From Phycisphaera sp. (GTDB lineage: Bacteria > Planctomycetota > Phycisphaerae > Phycisphaerales > Zrk34): a DNA stretch of 64,000 bases. The translations under genes were made by a program, and so were the position numbers. Positions 26,095 through 35,046 of this stretch are shown here, piece after piece; the first letter of the stretch is position 1, and every line of letters begins with the position of its first letter. Location of the stretch: NCBI GenBank assembly GCA_016125285.1, contig WGMA01000046.1, forward strand, positions 1 through 64,000, given 5' to 3'. The notes beneath the pieces are model-generated. The model was not told the DNA's origin. It made no database searches and was given only the letters and a program-made list of their open reading frames with translations.

Positions 26095-27357
26095 ATGTCT
26101 GACGCGCTGAACATCATGTCGCCGCAGATCGCACGCCCGGGCGTGTCGATCTCATCGGCGCGCGCCGACACCGCGGCGCTGAAGATCGCGTTCGTCGTCG
26201 GCGGGCTGGAGACCGAGTCCAGCGGTGTCGGCCGGATCGCGTGTGAGCTGGCCAACGCTATGGGCCGCGCCGGGTCGCCTGTGTCACTCTACACGGCGCG
26301 TTGCCCCGGCCGACCGTTCACCGATCACCTGATCGTCGCGCCCAGCCGATGCATCGCCGAACCGGGCCGATGGCGGATGCGCCTGGCCCAGTCCCCGGCG
26401 TTGCGCCGTCGCCTCGAGGCCGACCTGCCCGCGGTCGACGTCGTGCACAACCACAGCGTGTGGATGCTGCCGAATCACTACGCCACGTCGATCGCACATC
26501 GTCTCGGCAAGACCGTGATGTACACCGCGCACGGGTTCCTCGAGCCGTGGGCGTTGCGTCGATCGCGATGGAAGAAGCGTGTCGCGGGCTGGTGGTTTCA
26601 GAATCGTGACCTGCGCCGCGCCGCCTGCATCCACGTCAACAGCGACACCGAGGTGCGATCGATTCGCGACTACGGCCTCACCAACCCGATCGCGGTGATC
26701 CCCAACGGCGTCGACACGCGACCGTTCGACAAGGCCGTCGCGGATCGCGCGGCGATCGACGCGGCGTTCCCCCGGCTGCGAGGCCGACGCGTCGCGCTGT
26801 TCCTGTCGCGTCTGCACGAAAAGAAGGGCCTCGGTCACCTGCTGCCCGCGTGGGCGCGCGTCGCGCGGGATCACGACGACTGGGCGCTGCTGATCGTTGG
26901 CCCGGACGACGGCTACGGCGCGACCTCGCGCGCGATGGCACGCGACCTTGGCACGGACGACCGCGTCGTGTTCGCCGGCTCGCGTGTCGGCGAGGACAAG
27001 GTCAACATCCTCGCGAGCGCCGACGCGTTCGTATTGCCCTCGTTCTCCGAGGGCTTCGCGATGGCGATTCTGGAAGCGCTCGCCGCACGACTGCCCGTGC
27101 TCATCACGCCGGGCTGCAACTTCTCACAGGTCGTCGAGGCGGACGCCGGTGTGTGTGTCGAACCCACGATCGACGACACGGAACGCGGGCTGCGCGCGCT
27201 GCTGGCGATGAGCGACGAAGACCGTCGCGCGATGGGGCAGCGCGGCCGCGACCTCGTCGATGGCGCGTACACGTGGGACGCCGTCGCCGCCGAGCTTTCG
27301 GGTGTGTACCGATGGATGGTGGGCGGCGGCGACCCGCCCGCGTGTGTGCAACGATGA
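26095..27357 (+). CDS. Glycosyltransferase family 4
   Basis: The 420-residue product has LKIAFVVGGLETESSGVGRI near the N-terminus, VVHNHSVWMLPNHYATSI, CIHVNSDTEVRSIRDYGL and VIPNGVDTRPFD in the linker. FLSRLHEKKGLGHLLPAW and SFSEGFAMAILEALAARLPV mark the donor-binding domain. The start is ATG 26095, 7 bp after the preceding stop. It overlaps the following GT2 gene by ATGA. Confidence 0.87.
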   Translation: MSDALNIMSPQIARPGVSISSARADTAALKIAFVVGGLETESSGVGRIACELANAMGRAGSPVSLYTARCPGRPFTDHLIVAPSRCIAEPGRWRMRLAQSPALRRRLEADLPAVDVVHNHSVWMLPNHYATSIAHRLGKTVMYTAHGFLEPWALRRSRWKKRVAGWWFQNRDLRRAACIHVNSDTEVRSIRDYGLTNPIAVIPNGVDTRPFDKAVADRAAIDAAFPRLRGRRVALFLSRLHEKKGLGHLLPAWARVARDHDDWALLIVGPDDGYGATSRAMARDLGTDDRVVFAGSRVGEDKVNILASADAFVLPSFSEGFAMAILEALAARLPVLITPGCNFSQVVEADAGVCVEPTIDDTERGLRALLAMSDEDRRAMGQRGRDLVDGAYTWDAVAAELSGVYRWMVGGGDPPACVQR

Positions 27358-28304
27358 ACACGACCGCCGACAGAGCGCCGATCACCGCCATCGTTCTGAC
27401 GAAGAACGAGGCGATCAACATCGGGCCGTGCCTGCGCAGCCTGGCGTGGGTGGACGACGTGGTGATCGTGGACTCGGGCAGTGACGACGGCACGATCGCT
27501 GCGGCGCGCGACGCGCGGCCCGACGTGCGCGTCTACGAGAATCCGTTCGAAGACTTCGGCCAGCAGCGCAACTGGGCGTTGGATCAGACGGCCCCGCGCC
27601 ACGCGTGGATCCTGTTCGTCGACGCCGACGAGCGCAGCAACTCCGCGTTCGAGCACGCGGTGCGCGACGCGGTCGCGTCGCCCGGCGAGCACGTCGGCTA
27701 CTACCTCTGCTATCGCAACTTCTTCCTGGATCGGTGGATCAAGCGATGCACGCTGTATCCGTCGTGGCAGCTCCGTCTGCTCAAGCGAGGCGAGGTGCGA
27801 TATCGGCGCGAGGGCCACGGGCAGCGCGAGGTGACGGATGGCCCGCTCGCGTACATCCGCGAGCCGTACGATCACTACGGGTTCAGCAAGGGCGTGTCGG
27901 ACTGGGTCGCGCGGCACAACGTGTACTCGACGGCGGAGGTTGAGCTGATCAACCGGTTGCGCCGTGAGCCGCTGGCGCTCGGCGACCTGTTCAGCGGCGA
28001 CGCGGTGGTGCGGCGGCGGTGTATGAAGCGCATCGGCGCCCGTGCGCCCTTCAGGCCGTGGCTGCGGTTCGTATATCTCTACGTGTGGCGGCGCGGGTTT
28101 CTTGACGGTCGCGCGGGCCTGCGGTTCTGCCAGCTTCGCCTCGCGCACGAACTGAACATCAACGTCAAGCTCGACGAAGCAAAAGCGTTGGCGGCGGACA
28201 CGTCGACGTCCGTGGGACGGACGGACGAATCGTCAGCCGGCAAGACGAACGCGGCAACCCCGGCGGCTCCCGCGTCAGCCGACGGATCGACCCTGACCCC
28301 ATGA
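27354..28304 (+). CDS. Glycosyltransferase family 2, WaaE/KdtX-like
   Basis: The 316-residue product has ITAIVLTKNEAINIGPCLRS, VVIVDSGSDDGTIAAARD, DFGQQRNWAL and ILFVDADERSN, the pattern of the LPS-core beta-glucosyltransferase WaaE/KdtX subfamily. YPSWQLRLLKRGEVRYRREG and EPYDHYGFSKGVSDWV complete it. The last 35 residues are a Ser/Thr/Ala-rich tail. It starts with an ATGA overlap and overlaps the next gene in the same way. Confidence 0.88.
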   Translation: MNTTADRAPITAIVLTKNEAINIGPCLRSLAWVDDVVIVDSGSDDGTIAAARDARPDVRVYENPFEDFGQQRNWALDQTAPRHAWILFVDADERSNSAFEHAVRDAVASPGEHVGYYLCYRNFFLDRWIKRCTLYPSWQLRLLKRGEVRYRREGHGQREVTDGPLAYIREPYDHYGFSKGVSDWVARHNVYSTAEVELINRLRREPLALGDLFSGDAVVRRRCMKRIGARAPFRPWLRFVYLYVWRRGFLDGRAGLRFCQLRLAHELNINVKLDEAKALAADTSTSVGRTDESSAGKTNAATPAAPASADGSTLTP

Positions 28305-29044
28305 ACCTCCGAGAACGCATCAAGTGGTGGCTGTTCCCGGGCATCAACCTGCACGCCCGGCTGCGGTGGCGCGAGCTGCCGCGGCGCTTCGGCACGGCCA
28401 ACGGCGCGCCGCGCACCGTGCTTGACGCCGGGTGCGGCAACGGCATGCTCGCGTACCAGGCGTACCTGCGCGGCAGCCGCGTGATCGGCATCTCGATCAA
28501 GCGGGGCGAGGTCGATCGCAACCGCCGCCTGTTCAACGAGGCGCTCGGCATTGACGACGGCCGCCTGTCGTTTCGCCTAATGAATCTGTACAACTTAGGT
28601 CAGCTCGAGGCCGGTCCGTTCGACGAGATCATCTGCACCGAGGTGCTAGAACACATCGCCGACGACGCGGCGGTGTGCCGCTCGTTCTACGACGCGCTCA
28701 AGCCCGGCGGCGTGCTTCACGTGACGAGCCCCAACGCCGATCACCCCGACAACCGCGCCCACGACCTCGACACCGACGAGGCCGGCGGGCACGTCCGCAG
28801 CGGCTACACCGACGCGACGTTCCGCGCGTTGCTCGAACCGCTCGGCTTCCGTGTCGACGAGATCGCCGGCCTCGGCGGCCCGATGCGACAGCGCATCAAC
28901 CGCGCGATCACCGCCACGCAGCAACGCCTCGGCGTACCCGCGGGCGTGCTGCTTTACATGGCGACCTGGCCCGTACAACACATCGACGCCGCGTCGCCCG
29001 CCGTGCCGTACTGCCTCTACGCCCGGGCGACGAAGCCGGCATGA
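28301..29044 (+). CDS. SAM-dependent methyltransferase
   Basis: The 247-residue product is a class I methyltransferase: motif I TVLDAGCGNGMLAYQAYLRG, motif II VIGISIKRGEV, motif IV FDEIICTEVLEHIADDA, and LKPGGVLHVTSPNADHPDN. The basic, aromatic N-terminus (RERIKWWLFPGINLHARL) could lie at the membrane. It probably methylates a sugar or lipid-linked intermediate (inference from context). It overlaps both neighbours by 4 bp. Confidence 0.87.
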   Translation: MNLRERIKWWLFPGINLHARLRWRELPRRFGTANGAPRTVLDAGCGNGMLAYQAYLRGSRVIGISIKRGEVDRNRRLFNEALGIDDGRLSFRLMNLYNLGQLEAGPFDEIICTEVLEHIADDAAVCRSFYDALKPGGVLHVTSPNADHPDNRAHDLDTDEAGGHVRSGYTDATFRALLEPLGFRVDEIAGLGGPMRQRINRAITATQQRLGVPAGVLLYMATWPVQHIDAASPAVPYCLYARATKPA

Positions 29045-29757
29045 CCACAACCACCCACACGAGCCAGGTGTTCGATCGCGCTCAGGAGTGCGAGCTGTCG
29101 AACTGGGTCAAAGACGTCAGCAACGTCCGGCGGATCCTGTACGAATTGGTCGAGCACTCCGACCCCGCAGATCACCTGCGGCGCCTGCGGCCAGACCGTC
29201 GATACGAACGTTGCCTCGAGGTTGGCGTCGGGTGCTACGGGTTAGGGTTTGCCGCTGTGCACTTGGCGGATCGGATCGACGCGATCGACGGCCTCGACCC
29301 GTTGCCGCGGCTCGACCTGACGCCCGATGATCCCGCGCTCGCGGGTTACGTCGAGCAAGTGCGCGCGCGTGTGAAGTACATCGAGTCGCCGGGTGAGTCG
29401 ATCCCTGCGGAGGACGCGTCGTACGACCTGGTGTGCAGCGTCAACGTCGTCGACCACGCGCGCGACCCGCACGCGATTATTCGCGAGATCAACCGCGTGC
29501 TCAGGCCGGGTGGCGTGCTCGTGTTCTCGGTTAGCACGCTGTCGTTGCTGGGGCAGATCAAGTGGGCGGTCAAGAAGCGCCTTAAACCGAACGAATGGCA
29601 CCACCTCGCACACCCGCACACGTTCCGGTGGGCCACGGCGGTGGCGATGTTGGCGCCGATCCGCGGGGCGCGGCTGTGGACGAGCGGGCCGCGGGGCTGG
29701 CGCCGCGTGCTCGGTCGCGGCCGCATGTCGTACTGGATTATCGAAAAGGACGCCTGA
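29041..29757 (+). CDS. SAM-dependent methyltransferase
   Basis: The 238-residue product has motif I as CLEVGVGCYGLGFAAVHLAD, an acidic residue in IDAIDGLDP, the motif SYDLVCSVNVVDHARDPHAI and LRPGGVLVFSVSTLSLLG. The N-terminus ECELSNWVKDVSNVRRILYE resembles sugar-modifying methyltransferases in O-antigen loci. The start is ATG 29041; longer upstream frames overlap the previous gene out of frame. Confidence 0.82.
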   Translation: MTTTTHTSQVFDRAQECELSNWVKDVSNVRRILYELVEHSDPADHLRRLRPDRRYERCLEVGVGCYGLGFAAVHLADRIDAIDGLDPLPRLDLTPDDPALAGYVEQVRARVKYIESPGESIPAEDASYDLVCSVNVVDHARDPHAIIREINRVLRPGGVLVFSVSTLSLLGQIKWAVKKRLKPNEWHHLAHPHTFRWATAVAMLAPIRGARLWTSGPRGWRRVLGRGRMSYWIIEKDA

Positions 29758-31895
29758 TGCATCAGGTCATTCAAAACATCCGCAGCGGTGAGCTGAGCGT
29801 GCGGCAGACGCCGGACCCGGTGGCGTTGCGCGGCGAGGTGCTGATCGCCAACGCGGCGAGCGTGATCTCGGCCGGGACGGAGAAGGCTGCGATCGAGCTG
29901 GCGCGCAAGTCGTTGATCGGCAAGGCGGTCGATCGGCCGGATCACGTGCGGCGCGTCTTGCAGAAGCTGCGCAGCGACGGGCTGGGCGCGACGGTGCGTG
30001 CGGTGCGTGCGCGGCTCGACGAGCCGATGACGATGGGGTACGCGTCGGCCGGCGTCGTGCTGGAGGTCGGGCCGGGCGTGCAGGCATACAAGCCGGGCGA
30101 TCGCGTCGCGTCGAACGGGGCGCACGCGGGCGTTGTCGCCGTGCCCGAAAACCTGTGCGCACGCGTGCCAAACGGCGTGGTGCTGGAGCACGCGGCGTTC
30201 GCCACGCTCGGCGCGATCGCGATGCACGGCGTGCGGCTCTCACGTGCGGTGCTTGGCGAGACGGTGTTCGTCGTCGGCCTCGGCCTCGTGGGGCAGCTGA
30301 CGGTAGCGATGTTGCACGCGGCGGGGTGTCGGGTCGTCGCGACCGACCTCGACGCCACGCGGTGTGACCTCGCGCGTCACATGGGCGCCGACGCCGCCGA
30401 CACGTCGGTCGACGCCGCGCGCGTCACGCAGCTAACCAACGGCCTCGGCGCCGACGCGGTCATCATCACGGCGTCGACGCGTGACAGCCAGCCGATCGAC
30501 CTCGCGGTGGAGGCAGTCCGCAAGAAGGGCCGCGTGGTGCTCGTCGGCGTCGCGGACATCGCGTTCGATCGCCGCGCGCTCTATCACAAGGAGGCGGAGT
30601 TCGTCGTGTCGTGTTCGTACGGGCCCGGCCGGTACGACGCCGAGTACGAGCAACGCGGACACGACTATCCCGCAGCGTACGTGCGGTGGACCGAGCAGCG
30701 CAACATGCAGGCGGTGATCGACATGATGGCCGGCGGCCGGCTCGATGTTGCGCCGCTGATCACGCACCGCTTCGCGATCGAGCACGCGGAAGAGGCGTAC
30801 GCCCTGATCGAGCGCGGCGGCGAGCCGACGCTCGGCGTTGTGCTGACGTACCCGAGCGTGACGGCCGACACGCTGCGGCGTCGCGTCGAGCTCAACGCCG
30901 CACCGACCAACGCGAAGGTACGCATCGGCGTGATCGGCGCGGGCGCGTACGCGCGGTCGGTCATGCTGCCGGCGCTGCGGGCGCAGCAGGGCGTCGACCT
31001 CGTGACGATCAGCTCGGCGCACGGCGCCAACGCGACGCAACTCGGCGAGCAGTACGGCTTCCGCGCCGTGGCGAGCGACGCCCACGCGGTGATCAATGAC
31101 GCCAACGTCAACACGGTCATGATCCTTACGCGGCACGGGCAGCACGCGGAGCAGGTCGTCGCGGCGATCCGGGCCGGGCGTCACGTCTTCGTCGAAAAGC
31201 CGCTCTGCCTGACCGACGCGGAACTCGACACGATCGAGCAGGCGTTGATCGACACGGGCGCCGCGCGGCCACTGCTCACCGTTGGGTTCAACCGGCGATT
31301 CGCCCCGGCGACCGACGCGATACGCGCGGTGTTCGACGGCGTGTCGGCTCCGCTGACGGTGTCGATCCGCATGAACGCCGGGCCGATCGACCCGCAGCAC
31401 TGGACGCAGGACGAGGTCGAGGGCGGCGGGCGGATCATCGGCGAGGCGTGCCACGCGATCGACCTGGCGACACACCTCGTCGGCGCGCCGCCGGTGCGCG
31501 TCTACGCGGAATCGGTCGGCGGGCCGAACGCGCCGACGGTGACCGACGACCAGTGCTTCATCACGCTGCGGCACGCGAACGGATCGGTGTCGAACATCGC
31601 GTACCTGGCCGGGGGCGATCGCGCGTTCGGCAAGGAGCGCGTCGAAGTGATCGGCGGGGGTCGGGTGGCGGTGATCGACGACTTCAAAAGCGTCACGAGT
31701 TGCGTCGATGCCCGGACGCGCACGCACAAGGTGGCGACGGATAAGGGTCACGCCGCGTGCGTGGCCGCGTTCGTTGAGGCGGTGCGGACTACGGGCGTGG
31801 CGCCGATCGCGTGGTCCGACCTGCGTGCGGTGACGCTCGCTTCCATTCACGCCGTGACGAGCCTGCGCAGCGGCGAGCCTGTTGAACTGACATGA
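29757..31895 (+). CDS. Two-domain oxidoreductase: MDR dehydrogenase fused to Gfo/Idh/MocA dehydrogenase
   Basis: The 712-residue product joins a medium-chain alcohol-dehydrogenase-like domain (about 1-360) with the NAD-binding segment VFVVGLGLVGQLTVAML to a Gfo/Idh/MocA domain (about 375-712) with IGVIGAGAYARSVMLPALRA, HVFVEKPLCLTD and GFNRRFAPATDAI. Such bi-domain oxidoreductases are common in bacterial polysaccharide loci next to a heparinase-like gene, as here, but their substrate is not established. The EKP motif of the Gfo/Idh domain is intact. The start at ATG 29757 shares one base with the preceding stop. Confidence 0.9.
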   Translation: MHQVIQNIRSGELSVRQTPDPVALRGEVLIANAASVISAGTEKAAIELARKSLIGKAVDRPDHVRRVLQKLRSDGLGATVRAVRARLDEPMTMGYASAGVVLEVGPGVQAYKPGDRVASNGAHAGVVAVPENLCARVPNGVVLEHAAFATLGAIAMHGVRLSRAVLGETVFVVGLGLVGQLTVAMLHAAGCRVVATDLDATRCDLARHMGADAADTSVDAARVTQLTNGLGADAVIITASTRDSQPIDLAVEAVRKKGRVVLVGVADIAFDRRALYHKEAEFVVSCSYGPGRYDAEYEQRGHDYPAAYVRWTEQRNMQAVIDMMAGGRLDVAPLITHRFAIEHAEEAYALIERGGEPTLGVVLTYPSVTADTLRRRVELNAAPTNAKVRIGVIGAGAYARSVMLPALRAQQGVDLVTISSAHGANATQLGEQYGFRAVASDAHAVINDANVNTVMILTRHGQHAEQVVAAIRAGRHVFVEKPLCLTDAELDTIEQALIDTGAARPLLTVGFNRRFAPATDAIRAVFDGVSAPLTVSIRMNAGPIDPQHWTQDEVEGGGRIIGEACHAIDLATHLVGAPPVRVYAESVGGPNAPTVTDDQCFITLRHANGSVSNIAYLAGGDRAFGKERVEVIGGGRVAVIDDFKSVTSCVDARTRTHKVATDKGHAACVAAFVEAVRTTGVAPIAWSDLRAVTLASIHAVTSLRSGEPVELT

Positions 31896-33733
31896 CACGG
31901 ACGGCAACCCATGTGTGGCGACCGCCGGATGAGCCTCAAGCCCCAACAGCGAGGAACGCGGTGAGCCTCGGCCAACTGCTGCGCACCGCGGTGCGCCTGC
32001 GGCCTTCGCAGCTGTGGTGGCGCGTGGTGCGTCGCGCGCAGCGTCGCCTGGGTGCGCCGACGATCGACGTGCCCGCGCTGATCGAGGTGCGCGATGACCT
32101 GCCGCGGCTCGCCGACGTGGGCCACGTGCCCGGGCCGCGCGGCGGCACGCTCGTCGATCAACTCGAGCGCGGCGTGTTCGATCATCTCGGTCAGGCGGTC
32201 GACACCGGCCGCGACACGCCGGACTGGCGGCTGGGCACGCGCGCCCGCGATCGGCTGTGGACCGTTACGCTGCACTACCAGGCGTGGGCGATGGGGCTGG
32301 CGGCGGTCGCGGCCGGCGACCACGACGCGTGCGACGCGAGCGTGCGGGAGCGCGCAGCGAAGCTGCTCGTGCATTACGTCGACGACTGGATCGCGCGGTG
32401 CCGCGTCGAAGACACGGCGGCGCGTGAGCTGGCGTGGAACGCGTACGCGGTCGCGACGCGCCTGGGTTGGTGGGCGCGGCTGTATCACCGGCTCGGTGCG
32501 CCGGGTCGGGCTGACTGGGGCGCGTTCGAGGATCGGTTCCTCCGCAGCGCCTGGACGCAGGCGGCGTATCTGCACGAGCGCGTCGAGTGGGACCTGCTGG
32601 GCAATCACGTGCTGCGCGACGCGGTGGGACTGGCCTGGGCGGGGCGGTGGTTCAAGGGCGACGCGCCGAAGCGGTGGCTGCGTACGGCCGAGACGATCGT
32701 CTCGGCGCAGCTCAACGAGCAGGTATTGCCGGACGGCGGTCACTACGAACGCAGCGCGATGTATCACGTGCACGTGTTGAAGGATCTGTTCGTGCTCGCG
32801 CAGCTGGTCGACAGCGAAACGTTGCGTGGGCGCATCATTGAGGCGTGCGGGCGCATGGCGGAATACCTGGCGTGGGCGCGGCACCCCGACGGCGGCGTGT
32901 GCCTGTTCAATGACGCCACGCTCAATGGATCTGCAGCGCCGATCGACGCGCTGGCCGCGTGCCGCGCGTTGTTCGGCGTCGACGTCGAACCGGACGCGCG
33001 GCGTGGCGGGCGCTACTTTGCAGACACCGGCCTCATCGCGTGGCACGACGACGTGTGGAGCGTGTTCTTCGACGTCGGCCCGATCGCCGCCGACTGTCAG
33101 CCGGGTCACGGGCACGCCGATGCGCTGACGATCGAGGCGTCGTGCCGCGGGCATCGGTTGATCGTCGATCCCGGCGCGTTCGCTTACGACGACGACGCGC
33201 GGCGGCGCTACGACCGCTCGACCGCGGCGCACAACACGGTATGCCTCAACGACGCGGACTCCAGTGAGGTGTGGAGCGTGTTCCGTGTCGGCCGACGTGC
33301 GACGACGACGGTGACGCGCTGCGACCTTGGCGCCTCGGGCGTCACGGCCACGGCGACGCATGACGGTTATCGTCGCCTGCCGGGCCGGCCGATGCACACG
33401 CGGACATTGAGGGTCGGTGCGATCGGTGGCGACGGCGAACGGGTGGTGCGACTGGTCGATCGCGTCGACGGTGACGGATTGCACGCGGTCACCGGCGGAC
33501 TGTTGATCGACCCGGCGTGGTCCGCCGAGCCGGGCGAACGCGGCTGGGCGTTGCGGCACGCCGATGGCGCGCGGGTGACGATTCACGTCGACGGACCCGA
33601 AGGTATCGCACTCTCGACGAGCGACGCGGCGTATCACCCGCGGTTCGGCGAGGAACTCGACGCGACACGGCTGACGTGGCGGTGCCACGGGCATCTACCC
33701 GTCGAGGTCACGGTGACGATCAAGGCAGATTGA
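31892..33733 (+). CDS. Heparinase II/III family protein
   Basis: The 613-residue product has the alpha/alpha toroid followed by the beta-sandwich of heparinase II/III-like lyases. The diagnostic region is CQPGHGHADALTIEASCRGH, then LIVDPGAFAYDDDARRRYDR and STAAHNTVCLNDADSSEVW. The Tyr in HYERSAMYHVHVLKDLF is a likely catalytic residue. Family members cleave uronic-acid-containing polysaccharides by beta-elimination. With wecC making ManNAcA, the locus polymer could itself be the substrate (inference). No signal peptide is visible, which is common for copies in biosynthetic loci. Confidence 0.88.
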   Translation: MTRTATHVWRPPDEPQAPTARNAVSLGQLLRTAVRLRPSQLWWRVVRRAQRRLGAPTIDVPALIEVRDDLPRLADVGHVPGPRGGTLVDQLERGVFDHLGQAVDTGRDTPDWRLGTRARDRLWTVTLHYQAWAMGLAAVAAGDHDACDASVRERAAKLLVHYVDDWIARCRVEDTAARELAWNAYAVATRLGWWARLYHRLGAPGRADWGAFEDRFLRSAWTQAAYLHERVEWDLLGNHVLRDAVGLAWAGRWFKGDAPKRWLRTAETIVSAQLNEQVLPDGGHYERSAMYHVHVLKDLFVLAQLVDSETLRGRIIEACGRMAEYLAWARHPDGGVCLFNDATLNGSAAPIDALAACRALFGVDVEPDARRGGRYFADTGLIAWHDDVWSVFFDVGPIAADCQPGHGHADALTIEASCRGHRLIVDPGAFAYDDDARRRYDRSTAAHNTVCLNDADSSEVWSVFRVGRRATTTVTRCDLGASGVTATATHDGYRRLPGRPMHTRTLRVGAIGGDGERVVRLVDRVDGDGLHAVTGGLLIDPAWSAEPGERGWALRHADGARVTIHVDGPEGIALSTSDAAYHPRFGEELDATRLTWRCHGHLPVEVTVTIKAD

Positions 33734-35046
33734 TGCGGATCCTCTACGTTTCACAGTATTTTCCCCCCGAGGTGTGTGCGCCGGCGGCGCGCGTGTACGA
33801 CCTGTCGCGGCAGTGGGTGCGCCAGGGGCACGACGTGACGGTGCTCACGGCGTTCGCGCATCATCCGACGGGCGTCAAGGCGAAGGCGGATCGCTGGACT
33901 CTGACACGGCGGGAGCGTGTCGACGACATCGACGTCGTGCGGACGTACGTGTACGCCACGCCGAACGAGGGCGTGGTGCGGCGCATGATGTCGTACGCGA
34001 GCTTCATGACATCGGCGGGCGTGATCGGCGCGGCGCGTGCGGCCCGGCCGGACGTGGTGATCGCGACGTCACCGCAGCTGCTGACCGGCGTGGCGGGATG
34101 GGCGCTGGCCAAGCGGTTCGGCGTGCCGTTCGTCTTCGAGGTGCGCGACCTCTGGCCGGAGTCGATCCTCGCGGTCGACGCGATGCGCGACAACGCAGTG
34201 ATCCGCGGTCTCAAGCGCGTCGCGGCGTTCCTCTACCGACGCAGCGATGCGATCGTGACCGTCGGCGACGGCTACCGGCGACAGCTCGGTGAGCTGTACG
34301 GCGTGCCCGCCGACAAGGTGCGTGTGATCCCCAACGGCGTCGACCCCGAGCTGTTCACGCCGGGCGATCGCGACAACGACGTCCGCCGCGCGATGGGGTG
34401 GGGCGACAAGCGTGTGGCGATGTACATCGGCACGATCGGCATGGCGCACGGGTTGGAGACGGTGCTCGACGCCGCGGCGCAACTTCGCGACCGGCGGGCC
34501 GACATCGTGCTCGCGCTCGTGGGCGAGGGCGCGGACAAGGCGCGGCTCAAGCAATGCGCCGCCGAGCGCGGCCTCAACAACGTGTGCTTCGTCGATCTGC
34601 AGCCCAAGCAGCGCATCCCCGCGTATTACGCCGCGTGTGACGTCGGCCTGGTGTGCCTGCGCGACGCTGAGCTGTTCCGGCACGTGCTGCCGTCGAAGCT
34701 GTTCGAGTACATGGCGATGGCCCGACCGGTGCTGATCAACGTGGACGGCGACGCGCGGCGGCTGGTGGAATCCGCGGGCGCGGGCCTGTTTGTCGAACCG
34801 AACGACGCGGCGGCGCTCGCGGGGACGATCGCCCGGTGCGTCGACGACGCGCCGGGCCTCGAGCGCATGGGCGCGGCGGGGCGCGCGTGCGCCACCGAGC
34901 GTTACACGCGTCCGGCACAGGCGACGCAGTACATCGAGCTGCTGCGATCGCTCGTCGACCCGAGGCCCGAGGCGGACGCGACATCGGACACCGACATGGA
35001 CAAATCAATGAAACCTTCGACACGACAGGTGGTGTCCGGTGACTGA
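33733..35046 (+). CDS. Glycosyltransferase family 4, WbuB-like
   Basis: The 437-residue product begins MRILYVSQYFPPEVCAPAAR, the hallmark of WbuB-type transferases of O-antigen loci. It also has VLTAFAHHPTG, FVFEVRDLWPESILAVDAM, VIPNGVDPELFTPG, AMYIGTIGMAHGLETVLDAA and LPSKLFEYMAMARPVLIN. WbuB proteins transfer N-acetylfucosamine-type sugars in E. coli; the sugar here is unknown. It overlaps the wecC start by 8 bp. Confidence 0.88.
   Translation: MRILYVSQYFPPEVCAPAARVYDLSRQWVRQGHDVTVLTAFAHHPTGVKAKADRWTLTRRERVDDIDVVRTYVYATPNEGVVRRMMSYASFMTSAGVIGAARAARPDVVIATSPQLLTGVAGWALAKRFGVPFVFEVRDLWPESILAVDAMRDNAVIRGLKRVAAFLYRRSDAIVTVGDGYRRQLGELYGVPADKVRVIPNGVDPELFTPGDRDNDVRRAMGWGDKRVAMYIGTIGMAHGLETVLDAAAQLRDRRADIVLALVGEGADKARLKQCAAERGLNNVCFVDLQPKQRIPAYYAACDVGLVCLRDAELFRHVLPSKLFEYMAMARPVLINVDGDARRLVESAGAGLFVEPNDAAALAGTIARCVDDAPGLERMGAAGRACATERYTRPAQATQYIELLRSLVDPRPEADATSDTDMDKSMKPSTRQVVSGD

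Noticed and set aside
30432-31946. Long minus-strand open frame opposite the fused dehydrogenase
   Set aside because: It is a high-G+C shadow without ribosome-binding site or recognisable domains.
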